Source: Cenococcum geophilum 1.58 | Lineage: Eukaryota > Ascomycota > Dothideomycetes > Gloniales > Gloniaceae | Assembly (NCBI GenBank): GCA_001692895.1 | Contig: KV748259.1 | Coordinates: forward strand, 1-64,000 | DNA: 64,000 nt | Direction of reading: 5' to 3' | Shown here: positions 54,599-64,000 of the stretch, in pieces | Layout: each line of letters opens with the position of its first letter | Position numbering within the stretch: position 1 is the stretch's first letter | Notes under the pieces: generated by a model | Database searches by the model: none | What the model was told of the DNA's origin: nothing | The model's input: the letters and a program-made list of their open reading frames with translations, nothing else | Position numbers and translations under genes: made by a program

Positions 54599-55130
54599 TA
54601 ATATAAGACACTACTTAAATTAAGACTAAATAAAATGCGTAAACTGCCACTAAAGCATATATAAGGCGTAGGAGAGAGAAGACTGCATTAAATAGAGGAG
54701 ACGGAAGGTAAGGGCTTAATAGCTACAGGAATAACTGTACGCGAGGTTATATAAATGGAAATAATAGGCGATAAGCTAGGGGGGCGTAGGTACCTTTCTA
54801 GCGTTTTCTACCTTTAATACTAGGGGGCTAGGCTAGCTATCCCAAGCCTTAATAGGCTAGAAGCGATGCTGCGCGATATTACTAGACTATATAGGGATAT
54901 AAGGGAGAGGACGCCCTATAGGAAGACCCTTATAAACAGCTATAGTAAGCTTAAGACCAGAACAATTAAGAATTAGACTTAACGCGGCAAATATAATATT
55001 TATAGCTAACTTTTAAAGGGCGTATAGCTAACTAGTAAGAATAGGGGAAGAACTGGAGATAATAATAGATTTAGATATAGAAGCGCTAATAGAAATATAA
55101 GATATGGAAATAGAAAGCTCTATATAAAAT
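54599..55130 (+). pseudogene. LINE 2 ORF1 relic, second zinc knuckle and C-terminus
   Basis: IKCVNCH.SIYKA.ERED (about 54630-54685) is the CxNCxxxHxAxxxxC knuckle typical of LINE ORF1, with His lost. A basic RRRKVRA tail, then Ile/Arg/Asn-rich text (RYRSANRNIRYGNRKLYIK) near 55070, low in confidence. Confidence 0.65.
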
Positions 55131-55219
55131 AAGTAGTAACTAGGGTATAGATATAAGAGATAGAAGTTTTAAATATTCTAGAGAAAGTAGAAATAAAAAA
55201 AGCGAGAAATAATAAAGAG

Positions 55220-55581
55220 GCGAAGGACGCTTACTAGGGGTCCGCTACCTATCTATTATATAGTATAACTATAGCAACACAAACCACCATTTTATAAGGC
55301 CCTTACTAGACAGCCTAGATCTAGAGAAATACTATATCCTTGCTATATAAGAGCCGTACTATAATACCTACATATAATTAACATACTGCCCCTAAGGATT
55401 TTAGCTCCTATATAAACCAAAAGCAGCTATACGTATATGCTTTATAATCAGTAAGACTATTAGCCTATCCTTATAGTTATAGCAGGCAGTTAATTTAGAT
55501 ATTATAATTATATTAATATATATAACCTTAGGGTCAAAGGGGTCCTATAAATAGAGAATATTATATTAGTAATAAGCTTAC
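55220..55581 (+). pseudogene. LINE 2 ORF2, APE-type endonuclease, first half
   Basis: YNYSNTNHHFIRPLLDSLDL leads to ILAI, stop, EPYYN at 55336-55365, the ILAIQEP motif carrying the catalytic Glu of APE-like LINE endonucleases. Then YCP.GF.LLYKPKAAIRICF. Cut at 55582 by the gypsy insertion, with CTTAC duplicated. Confidence 0.88.
55577..55581. repeat. gypsy C TSD, left (CTTAC)
   Basis: Exact copy at 61771-61775. Confidence 0.93.
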
Positions 55582-55792
55582 TGTAACGGCGCTATCGCAC
55601 GTTACCTGCCAAATTCTGCCATATTCTGCTGACCTACGATTAGCCCGCCTAAAGCTAGCGCCTTGGCGGCTCACCCTATATATTTGTTTACATCGGTTCT
55701 AGTAACCCCTTTTCCTTCTCTTTAGCTTAGTATCTTTATAATACAGCATTCGTTCAAGCTTCGGTTTAGAGGCATTTGTTTAAGCCGTAATA
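55582..55792 (+). repeat. gypsy C 5' LTR
   Basis: 211 bp; starts TGTAACGGCGCTATCGCACG. Carries a CTGCCAAATTCTGCCATATT motif that also occurs at 61255-61280, just upstream of the 3' LTR. Confidence 0.95.
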
Positions 55793-56032
55793 TTATACTA
55801 AGCTCTCCCTACCTTGCCTGGGAAGGCCTTAATAATATCCTACCCTAAAGAAACTTCATCTGCAACGACGCATTAACGCGCTATACTTAGACACTAAAAC
55901 AACTCTATATTACCTGGGAAGGCCTAAATAATATCCCACCTTATAAGCCAGACAGGACTAGACCTATACCCCTAGAATTAAAACTAAAGCGTATAATACT
56001 AACGAACCTTAGGAAGCTAACGATGGCACCTA

Positions 56033-57235
56033 AAGTAAGCTTATCTAAGAGAGCTACCTTTACCTAAGAGGAACCTAAGATCCAATTAGGATTAGAAATT
56101 AAAGATAATAATNATNTNNTANANATACGCGAGNAGATTCGCGCCCTNNNAGCNAGCTAGGAAGCNNATTNTCTTAANGNNAGNAATATATAAGAGACCC
56201 TATAAGAGATCCTAGAAAGCCTTACGGCCCTATAAAATAGCCTAGCTTCCCCTTCTTAAAGCCCTAGCCAACCTATTTACTCTACTAAATGTGATATACT
56301 AGGGAGTACGGATATAATAATAAAGTAATTAAAGTCCGTTAAGCTCCCTAACCCCCTACTACTGTTTAACAGGATAAACCCTACCTTTAAGAATTGGAGG
56401 ATTTAAGTATAAGGAAAGCTCCGCGTTAACTACAACTATTTCCTTTCTAAAGAAGCTAAAATGCTCTACCTCTTTAGTCGAACCACTAGGGACACCTAAC
56501 GGCACCTTTAAGCTAAGTTTAAGGACGACTCCCCTATCCAATTTATATCTATTAATAAGATAATATGGTACCTAGCGGCTATCTACGTTAACCTAAATAA
56601 AGTACGGGATGCCCGTTATAATTATAATTACCTAATAATAAAACCAAACTAACCCTTTGCTGAATTTTAGACTTAATTCCTACACCTTATAGGAGAAGGC
56701 TAGGTTCCCCTTAAGAACTACTAATTAGACCTATATAATAAGCTAACAATCCAGCTATAAGAAAAGATCGCTGTAACCTTAGATAACTTACCAACCTATA
56801 AAAAACTTGTAGCTTATTGCCTATTATTAGACTTAGAACTAAAGCGGATTAACACCCGCCCTAATTAGTAAAAGTAACTCCGTAATAATTGGAACTCGCT
56901 AGCTATATCTATAGGAGCTAAAGTAGGAAGACAAGTTACAACTACTCTTATACTAAAAGCGGTTATAACTACGCACTAGCAAGCCTCGCCTAACTAGCCA
57001 CATACTATACTATTAACTAGTATTTACCGTAATACTCTAATTAACCCTACCTTGGCTATGTACTTTAACTATAATAAGTAAAGTTACTTTACCTTATCCT
57101 GCCTGAAGCTAAAGGATATAGGCAATATTAAGGAGATAGAGGAAGAAGAAACGTCCAATAAGTCGGAAAAAGAAGAACCCTAGGGAAAGACTCCCCCCTA
57201 GGGTACCCTATCGATCTTAAAGAGATTAATCTTAG
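56033..57235 (+). pseudogene. gypsy C gag relic
   Basis: ATG at 56033 (MAPKVSLSKRATFT). Cluster of N calls at 56113-56180. Capsid-like region (MWYLAAIYVNLNKVRDARYN, FAEF, HLIGEG, IAVTLDNLPTYKKLVAYCLL) at about 56560-56840; zinc knuckle at 57064-57105 reads FNYNK, stop, SYFTLSCL, the CFNCNKxGHFxxxC motif with decayed ligands. A Glu-rich tail (EEEETSNKSEKEE) ends near 57180. Confidence 0.88.
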
Positions 57236-60200
57236 TTAGTTAATAGGTAGAAAGCATTTCATAGTTCTATATATAGTATCTTAAAATGGATATAGAGTTA
57301 ATATAACCGCCCTTATTAATACTAGAGCAAATAGCTTCGCCTTTATAAATACTGCCTATATAAATAATATTGCCAAGTTTCTAAATATAGAAGCTATCTA
57401 ACTAGAGAAGCCTGTTTAGGTAAAGGGCTATAATAGCTAAGCCGGTCGGCCTATTACCTACGTCTTAAAGTTATATATTACTCTTAACAGACAACGCTAA
57501 TACGGCATCCCCTTTTATATCCTAGACCTAGGGTCCTATAATATAATCCTTAGACGAAAATAGATATCCTATTTTAATATTTAGTTAAATATGCAAAAAG
57601 GACGGTTTATCTGGCCGGAGGATAGACTAAGGTTACCCTCCTTTATTAGGGAGATCTAAACTAACCGCAAGATACTAGCCGTAAGGGGTAACCCTACCTA
57701 CTAGTAGGATGTCCGGGCCCGCGACCTAGCCTTTACCCAAGAGGACGCCCGCCGCGAAGCTAAAAAGAACTCTATACTAATAAAGATACTCTCCCAAAGC
57801 GTTATATTTAAAGAGGACTCTACGTATAGAAGCGGGATAGATAATAATATAGATAATATCTAAATCGCATAGATCTAACTGTTATAGAAAAGAACGTATT
57901 AATAGGATATAAGGGATAACCTCCGAAAGATATAATAGGAGCTAAAAGGAGTAATAATGACGCTAGTACCCTAGAAGTCCCTAAAGTTACATACGCCCCT
58001 ATTATTAGTTAACCCCCCTACTATAAATATTGCCGTAATTAGCGCTATAGCGTTTTACTTTAATATATACCAGAAGGACAATAAGGTCTTTATAATAAGC
58101 CTATATAAGATTAACCGAATTATTAATAATAGAGAGAAAAGGCTAGATAAGGAAACTAATAAGGAACTAGTTAAACGCCTTCTTTCTACCATTTATATAG
58201 GCTATAAGGATATATTCTTAAAGGCGGCCTTAGACAAGTTACCCCTCTACCAGATATATAATTATAAGATTTAATTAGAGGCCAATAACTTACTAGGCTA
58301 TAGCCCCCTCTACTATTAATTAACGGATAAGCTAAAAGTAATAAAGTAGTACTTAATTAACAACCTAGATAAAGGGTTTATCGAGCTAAGTTAAGCCCCT
58401 TTTACTTCCCCTATCCTATTCGTAAAAAAGCCTAATAAAGGCCTTTATTTTTATATTGACTATTAGAAGCTAAACGCTATTACTTAAAAGGACTAGTATT
58501 CTATTCCTTTAATTAATAAGACCCTTACACGTTTAAGCTAGGCAAAGATCTTTACTAAACTTAATATCCGCCAAGCTTTCTACCAAATTAGGATAGACCC
58601 TACATCTAAAGATTTAACAACGTTTTATACCCGCTATAGTTCCTATAAATATAAAGTTCTTCCTTTTAGACTAATAAACGGACCGGCTATATACCAAAGG
58701 TATATAAATAACGTTCTTTTTAATTACCTTAACGAATTCTGCACGGCATACCTAGACGACATTCTTATATACTTAGACGACAAACTTAAGCATCAAGTTT
58801 ATATTAAGAAGGTCCTAGAAAGGCTACGGAACGTAAGCTTATAAGTTAATATTAAGAAATGCGAGTTTAGGGTAAAACGTATAAAATACCTTAGGTTTAT
58901 CGTAACTATAGAAGAAATTAAGGTTAACCCTAAGAAGGTAGAGGCAATCCGTAACTAGAAGCCCCCTTGCATAGTAAAAGGAATCTAGTCCTTCCTTAGT
59001 TTTTATAATTTCTACCGCCGGTTTATCCGTAACTACAGAATTATAGCAAAACCTCTTATATAACTAACTAGGAAGGATATACCTTTTATCTTTAATAATA
59101 GCTGCATAGAGGCCTTTAAAAAGGTAAAAGATCAGCTTATCTCTTCCCTAATCCTTTATTACTATAACCCAGACCTTAAATTAATGCTAGAAATAGACGC
59201 CTCTAATAGGGTCGTAGTAGAAATCCTATTACAGTTATATCTAGACGGCGAATGGTACCCTATAGCTTTCTTCTTAAAGATAATAAACCTGGCTAAGTGT
59301 AACTATAAAGTATACAACAAAGAAATACTAGCTATTATTTAATTACTCTTCTAATAGCGCGTAGAGCTTAAAGGTATAAACTTCTAAATTAAGATATATA
59401 TAGATTATAAAGCCCTAGAGTACTTTATAACTATAAAGCAGCTTATAGGGTAATAAGCCTAGTAGGCCGAAATACTCTCTTAATTCTTCTTTATAATTAT
59501 ATATTATTCTAGTAAGTAAAACTCTAAGGCTAATGCCCTAACCTAAAGAGAACAAGATATAGGACTTTAGGATGAGCTAAAGACCTAATATTAGACGCGC
59601 GCCCTCCTCTATCTAGAATAGCTTAACCTACGGATCCTTAAGGAGCTAGACTTTTAGTAAAACGAGCTAACACTAATAGAGGAGTTCTTAAATAAGCTAA
59701 TAGGGCTAATTAACTGCCTCCTAACTACAAACCGTATAGCTAACGCCCTAAGGGCCCTTCGTGAATAAGCCGTAAAAGGAGACCCCAATTTTAAGATAGA
59801 GGAAGGATTGCTCCTATACTAGGAGTAGCTTATAGTCCCTAATATTAACAATCTACGGACTAAACTAATCCGTAAAGCTTATTGCTAAGTCTCTATAGCA
59901 TACCCTAGCAAGAATAAAACCCGTAAAATTATTAACTGCCGCTACTACTGGCTAAGAATAGTTGTGGATATTAATTAATATATACGGAACTGCGAAGATT
60001 ACTAGAGAGCTATAATCCTATGGGATAAGACCCTAGGACTACTTAAGCTACTCCTAATACCAGAGCGCTCTTAGCAGCATATTTTTATAGACTTTTATAA
60101 ACTACCTAGGGACCGTAACGGATATAATATAGTTATAGTTATAGTTAACCGCTTTAGTAAACGCCCGTTCTTAATTCTATGTCATAAAAATATTAATACT

Positions 60201-61150
60201 AAAGAGGCAGCCCGGCTATATATCTATTACGTCTACTAAATCTACGGACTACTAAATACTATTATGTCTAATTATAGGCCATAGTTTATATCGGCCTTCT
60301 AGAATAAGTTTACCTGGATCTTAGGTATTAAGCTAAAGCTTTTTATAGCTTATTACCCCCAGATAAACGGTTAAATAGAGATTATAAATTAGTACCTAGA
60401 CTAGAGGCTTAGGCCCTTTATTAACTATTTTTAGGATAACTAGTCTAAACTACTACCCTTAATAGACTACGCGCAAGCAACCCTACCCCACAACTTTATA
60501 GGGTTTACCCTAATTTAGCTAGAAATAGGATACTTACCCTATATAAGCTTTAACTAAAAAAGGCTAGAAGAACCCTAGACTATATAAGAGAAGCTATTCT
60601 ATACTAAGGCCCAACAGTATACTAAATAATTAAAGGAGGCCTAGACGGTAGCCCGCGAGAACCTAGAAAAAGCTTAGAGGTTAATAAAACAGCAGGCAAA
60701 TAAACACCGTTAAGAGCCTAATTTTGCCCCTAGTAATATAGTCTAGGTTATAATAAGGAATTAAAAGACTAAATAACCTAGCCGTAAGCTAGACTACTAG
60801 ATAGTAGGACCGTATAAAGTTCTTAAGAAGATAGGTAACTTATATAAGATAAAGCTCCCAGACTTAATTAGGGTTCACCCTATTTTCTTACTAGATAAGT
60901 TATAGAAAGCTATAAACAACCTATTGCCCAAACAAAAGAACGAGCCTCCCCTACTTGTTTAAGTAAACAGTAATAACAAATAGGAGGTTAATAAAATACT
61001 GGCCTGTAAGATAGTACGGGGAGTGCTAAAATACCGTGTCTAATGGAAGGGCTACAATCCTAACCTAACCTAATACCCTATGTAGAACTTTATAGGCTAC
61101 CCCTAGAAGCTTAAAGAATTTTATAATTAATACCCTAATGCGCCTAAACC
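57236..61150 (+). pseudogene. gypsy C pol relic with chromodomain
   Basis: Protease block ALINTRANSFAF at 57309-57344 (DSGA-type, D to N). RT near 58380-58960: KLNIRQAFYQIRID, FRLINGPAIYQRYIN, AYLDDILIY with both catalytic Asp present (58749-58772). RNase H: LMLEIDASNRVVVEILLQ near 59180. Integrase zinc region near 59880-59990 (HRxY-type text lost) and core near 60085-60370 (IDFYKLPRDRNGYNIVIVIVNRFSK, quoted in part; SNYRP; AYYPQING). Chromodomain near 60990-61100: ILACKIVRGVLKYRV, stop, WKGYNPNLT. The C-terminus follows at about 61150. Stops are TAR. Confidence 0.93.
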
Positions 61151-61315
61151 CCTAAAGTACCTAGATAAATAGATAGAATGCTAGTATAATAAAGACGATA
61201 AATTACCAAAAGAATATAGGAATAAAAACGCCCTAAAGCCCTAATACAGCTATCTGCCAAATTCTGCCATATTCTGCCGTTTTCTGCTAGTACCGTAAAA
61301 TTTCAGATATCCAGG

Positions 61316-61338
61316 AACTTTAACCGCCGGTTAAAGTT
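61316..61338. repeat. perfect 23-nt palindrome between pol and 3' LTR
   Basis: AACTTTAACCG-C-CGGTTAAAGTT, two 11-base arms around one base, GC-rich in the centre, in the 3' untranslated region of gypsy C. No change has broken it, although the surrounding element has many. Confidence 0.8.
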
Positions 61339-61543
61339 GTCTAATTAGTTAGATCCGTACTAAGACTTTTAGCGGCTACTCTTTCTAGCCTAGTGCTTCT
61401 ACTTAGCCTATAATCGCCCTTTATACTTAGTTAGGACGGACTTATATCCCCTTTATCTCCTCATCTTATATTTTTATAATCCTATATTTATAAGCCTAGT
61501 GCTACCCTATTTTTTCTAACTAAGCCTAAGGGCAGGCTTTCTT

Positions 61544-61559
61544 TTAAAGAGGGGGGTAA
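61544..61559 (+). other. gypsy C polypurine tract
   Basis: AAAGAGGGGGGTAAT directly before the 3' LTR at 61560. Confidence 0.85.
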
Positions 61560-61770
61560 TATAACGGCGCTATCGCACGTTACCTGCCAAATTCTGCCAT
61601 ATTCTGCCGACCTGCGATTAGCCCGCCCAAAGCTAGCGCCTTAGCGGCTTACCCTATATATTTGTTTATATCGGTCCTAGCGACCCCTTTTCCTTCTCTT
61701 TAGCTTAGTATCTTCGTAATACAGCATTCGTTCAAGCTTCGGTTTAGAGGCATTTATTTAAGCCGTGACA
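61560..61770 (+). repeat. gypsy C 3' LTR
   Basis: 211 bp, same length as the 5' copy; differences seen are transitions (for example GACCTGCGATT against GACCTACGATT). TSD CTTAC follows at 61771-61775. Confidence 0.95.
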
Positions 61771-61775
61771 CTTAC

Positions 61776-62110
61776 TTAAAACCAAAGGTATAGAGTCTAT
61801 CCTATTAGGAGATATAAACCTCTACTACCCGCGGTAAAAGGGTATCTATATTGCTGCTAAATAACAGGTAGAGTGCCTACTAAAAGCTATAGATACCTGG
61901 GGCCTTAAGCTAGCTACCCCCCCTAGAGCAATTATATGGCAATAAGGATCCGCTAGAAGTACAATTGACCTTATATTTATAAATAAAGGCCTATACTAGA
62001 GACTTAAAAGATATAACCCTAAAGAAGAATAGGCACTTACTTTAGACTATATCCCCATCTAGATATAGCTAGATTTAGACATTAAGGCGTAACTAAATAG
62101 TAAAAGATAC
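61776..62110 (+). pseudogene. LINE 2 ORF2, APE-type endonuclease, second half
   Basis: SILLGDINLYYPR at 61799-61835 (LGDFNxHH, catalytic Asp and Asn kept), LLKAIDTWGLKLATPPRAI, GSARSTIDLIFI (SxxSxID) and ALTLDYIPI (usual SDHxPI, decayed). Continues 55581 after removing the gypsy and one CTTAC. Confidence 0.88.
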
Positions 62111-62929
62111 GTAATAAGGATGCTTAAGGCAGATAGCTTCCTTAATACAGTTAAATAACAACTTTAAGACCTAGAAGAAATTCACCTAATACTAAACAAG
62201 CGAGGCTTATTAGCTACCCCTAAGGAAATTAACCAAAGACTAGAAAGGATCTAGACAGCAATTAAAAATAGGTTAGAAGAGTACTACCTAGTCTTAAAAC
62301 TAGGCCCCTATACGCGACATATATAGTCCATATAATACGCGGTTTTTATAGCTAGTCAACGATAAGTAAAAAGGAAATACTTAAGTTGCTATAACCCTAA
62401 AGATAAGAGATAATATAAAGACATAAGAAACTAATTAAAGAATACCCTAAAAAAAGAAGTAAGGAACAACTGGAGACAATTTATAAATAAGCATACTTTT
62501 AACCTAAGCCTCCCCTATAATAAGGGCCTATAGGCTATAGCAAAATAGGTAAAGAAAAAGGTAGGGCGACTAGTAGAAGACCTATACCTACCACCTTTAT
62601 AAAGAGTAGGAGAATTACAGGCCACTAATAATAATAATAAGAAGGTAAAGATCTTTATAAAAAGGTTCTTCTCCTAACTAGCTCTAGTAGACCTTAGTAA
62701 CATTATAGGTAAAACACTAGTAACTCGCCTGTGAGTTAACAGCGACATAATAATAGAGGAAATAGCCAGAACTATTAGCCGCCTTTTAAATAACATAGTA
62801 CTAGAACTAGATAGGATTCTAAATAAGGCCCTAAAGACTTATAGATTACTTATAGCACCCTAGCTTACAGATATAGCCAGAGCATACTTTACTATAGGCT
62901 ACTACCTATAACTTAGAAGATCTATAACA
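62111..62929 (+). pseudogene. LINE 2 ORF2 linker between endonuclease and RT
   Basis: Reads through with TAR stops as a Lys/Arg/Asn-rich linker (KNTLKKEVRNNWRQF-like near 62440-62480, LVEDLYLPPL near 62570), as usual for LINE ORF2. Confidence 0.7.
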
Positions 62930-64000
62930 ACAGTTATCCTACAAAAAAAAAGGTAAAGTAAATTACTTAATCCTAGGAAGCTACCGCCCTATTGCCTTAA
63001 AAAACACCCTTAGTAAGATCTTAGAAAAGGTAATAGCGGACCGCATAGTAGATATAGCTAAGGAATATACTCTACTACCATAGAGCTAAATAGGGGCAAG
63101 AAAGAACCGCTTAATACTATTAGTACTTACACTACTTGCTACCACCATTAAATCTACATAGGTAATGCGAAGGGACTTTGTAGTATTAATGCTTAGCCTA
63201 AATATTAGTGGCGCTTATAATAATATACCCTATAAGCGTCACCTATATATCCTTAGGGCAAAAGGCTTCCTAGAATAGATTATATAATTTATTTAAGGGT
63301 TTATAGGCNAGAAAGAAATATTACTNGTCTTTANTANATACNAGAGCNNCCCTATNNNANTTANAATAGNAATACTATAAGGATTACCCCTCTCGCCTAT
63401 ACTTTTTCTTTTCTTTATAAGTAACCTACTTAACTCCTTTAAGGAAGGGGCAACCTAGGGGATAGGCTTTATTAATAATATAAACCTAATTATATACGGG
63501 CCAATAGCTGCAAAGAATTATAGAATACTAGAGAAAGCCTATAACACCTATATAGAATAGGCAAGACGATATAGAGTCCAATTCTTACTAGAGAAATACC
63601 AGCTAATTTATTTTATAAGAAAACGCAACTAATCTATAGATCTCTAGCATATAATTCACATTTAAGGCTTTAGGGGTTAATTAATTTAGGGCCTAAGGGT
63701 ATTAGGAGTATAGGTAAATAGTAAGCTCCGGTAGAGCATATATACGGCGTAAGCGGCCTATAAGGGCTAAGTATAGTACATCGTATTATCTAGGATCGTT
63801 AATTCTATATAGGGTCCATGCTTCTAGAGATTATACCTACTATATATAGCAGTTATCCAGCTAACTATAATGTATAGGTCCAGTATTTAGGCCATTAGAG
63901 AATCTAAGAAAGGCCCCCCTAAGTCGCTCCTTAAACTACTCTAAAAGGTCTAAACAGCCTGCCTTTAGAGTATAATAGGCGTATATAAGCAAACGGCCAC
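62930..64000 (+). pseudogene. LINE 2 ORF2 reverse transcriptase, cut by window end
   Basis: NYLILGSYRPIALKNTLSKI at about 62957-63016, KVIADRIVDIA, MLSLNISGAYNNIPYKRHL (LDISGAFDNV, D to N) near 63190-63245, LQGLPLSPILFLFFISNLL near 63378-63435 and GFINNINLIIYG at 63465-63500, the FxDDxxL box with both Asp now Asn (GAC to AAC). Then LEKYQLIYFIRKRN near 63590. Cluster of N calls at 63309-63371. Confidence 0.9.

Larger units (their letters stand above)
55582..61770 (+). mobile_element. Ty3/gypsy chromovirus, complete (gypsy C)
   Basis: 6189 bp, LTRs of 211 bp (55582-55792 and 61560-61770, ends TGTAACGG and CCGTGACA), perfect TSD CTTAC. Plus-strand gag, protease, RT, RNase H, integrase and chromodomain in order, polypurine tract AAAGAGGGGGG before the 3' LTR. 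Normal length for a fungal chromovirus. It has many TAR stops, but the RT active site is intact at sequence level. Not the same family as gypsy A or B. Confidence 0.96.
53300..64000 (+). mobile_element. Tad-like LINE (LINE 2), interrupted and cut by window end
   Basis: Plus strand: ORF1 (53.70-55.10 kb, with a 230-bp foreign insert), ORF2 endonuclease (55.22-55.58 kb, resuming at 61.77 kb after the gypsy insertion) and reverse transcriptase (62.93-64.0 kb). RNase H and the 3' end would lie beyond the window. Family differs from LINE 1 in its zinc knuckles. Stops are TAR at Gln/Trp positions. Confidence 0.9.

Noticed and set aside
56359-56541. 60-codon minus-strand open frame
   Set aside because: Antisense to gypsy C gag.

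Overview
This window is a heavily decayed repeat island from a filamentous ascomycete (Pezizomycotina). I found no intact host gene, tRNA or rRNA. The sequence is rich in TA and poor in CA/TG. Relic reading frames are broken almost only by TAG and TAA where Gln (CAR) or Trp (TGG) is expected, and zinc-ligand Cys/His codons are turned into Tyr. That is the signature of repeat-induced point mutation (RIP). Chromodomain gypsy elements, Tad-type LINEs, a fungal hAT, and DUF3435 and DUF6589 proteins fit the same assignment; species cannot be told.

Layout. 1-1.93 kb: a giant imperfect palindrome running off the left edge. 2.2-2.9 kb: a 12-bp minisatellite and a less mutated segment that cuts a minus-strand gypsy relic (2.87-7.4 kb) inside its integrase. 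7.4-14 kb: mostly unassigned, with a 17-bp minisatellite (9.54-10.16 kb), one long protein-like frame (10.9-13.1 kb) and a strong hairpin (13.15 kb).

14.05-37.7 kb is the most informative part: a five-level nest whose joints can mostly be read exactly. A minus-strand LINE ORF1 is split by a plus-strand hAT transposon (14888-36712, 8-bp target duplication). The hAT is split by a minus-strand chromovirus (16650-35930, TSD TAGTA). That element holds a small non-autonomous LTR element (18786-20422) and, in opposite orientation, a second chromovirus of its own family (21687-31391, TSD CATCT/TATCT). The second copy carries a 2.3-kb insertion (about 28001-30285) with short inverted ends, made largely of five different minisatellites.

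37.7-53 kb: unassigned sequence holding a complete Ty1/copia relic (40385-45767, TSD ATACT), then a DUF3435 tyrosine-recombinase relic with a C-terminal zinc finger (minus, 47.0-49.2 kb) and a DUF6589 relic (minus, 50.4-53.0 kb). 53.3-64 kb: a plus-strand LINE (ORF1, endonuclease, reverse transcriptase) running off the right edge, interrupted by a 230-bp unknown insert and by a full-length gypsy chromovirus (55582-61770, TSD CTTAC).

Nothing here looks expressible. Its value is as a stratified record of transposition and RIP: older layers are saturated with mutations, while the small LTR element, the minisatellite insert and a few short segments are much less mutated. Coordinates of LTRs and TSDs were read base by base; borders of degraded coding regions are approximate.
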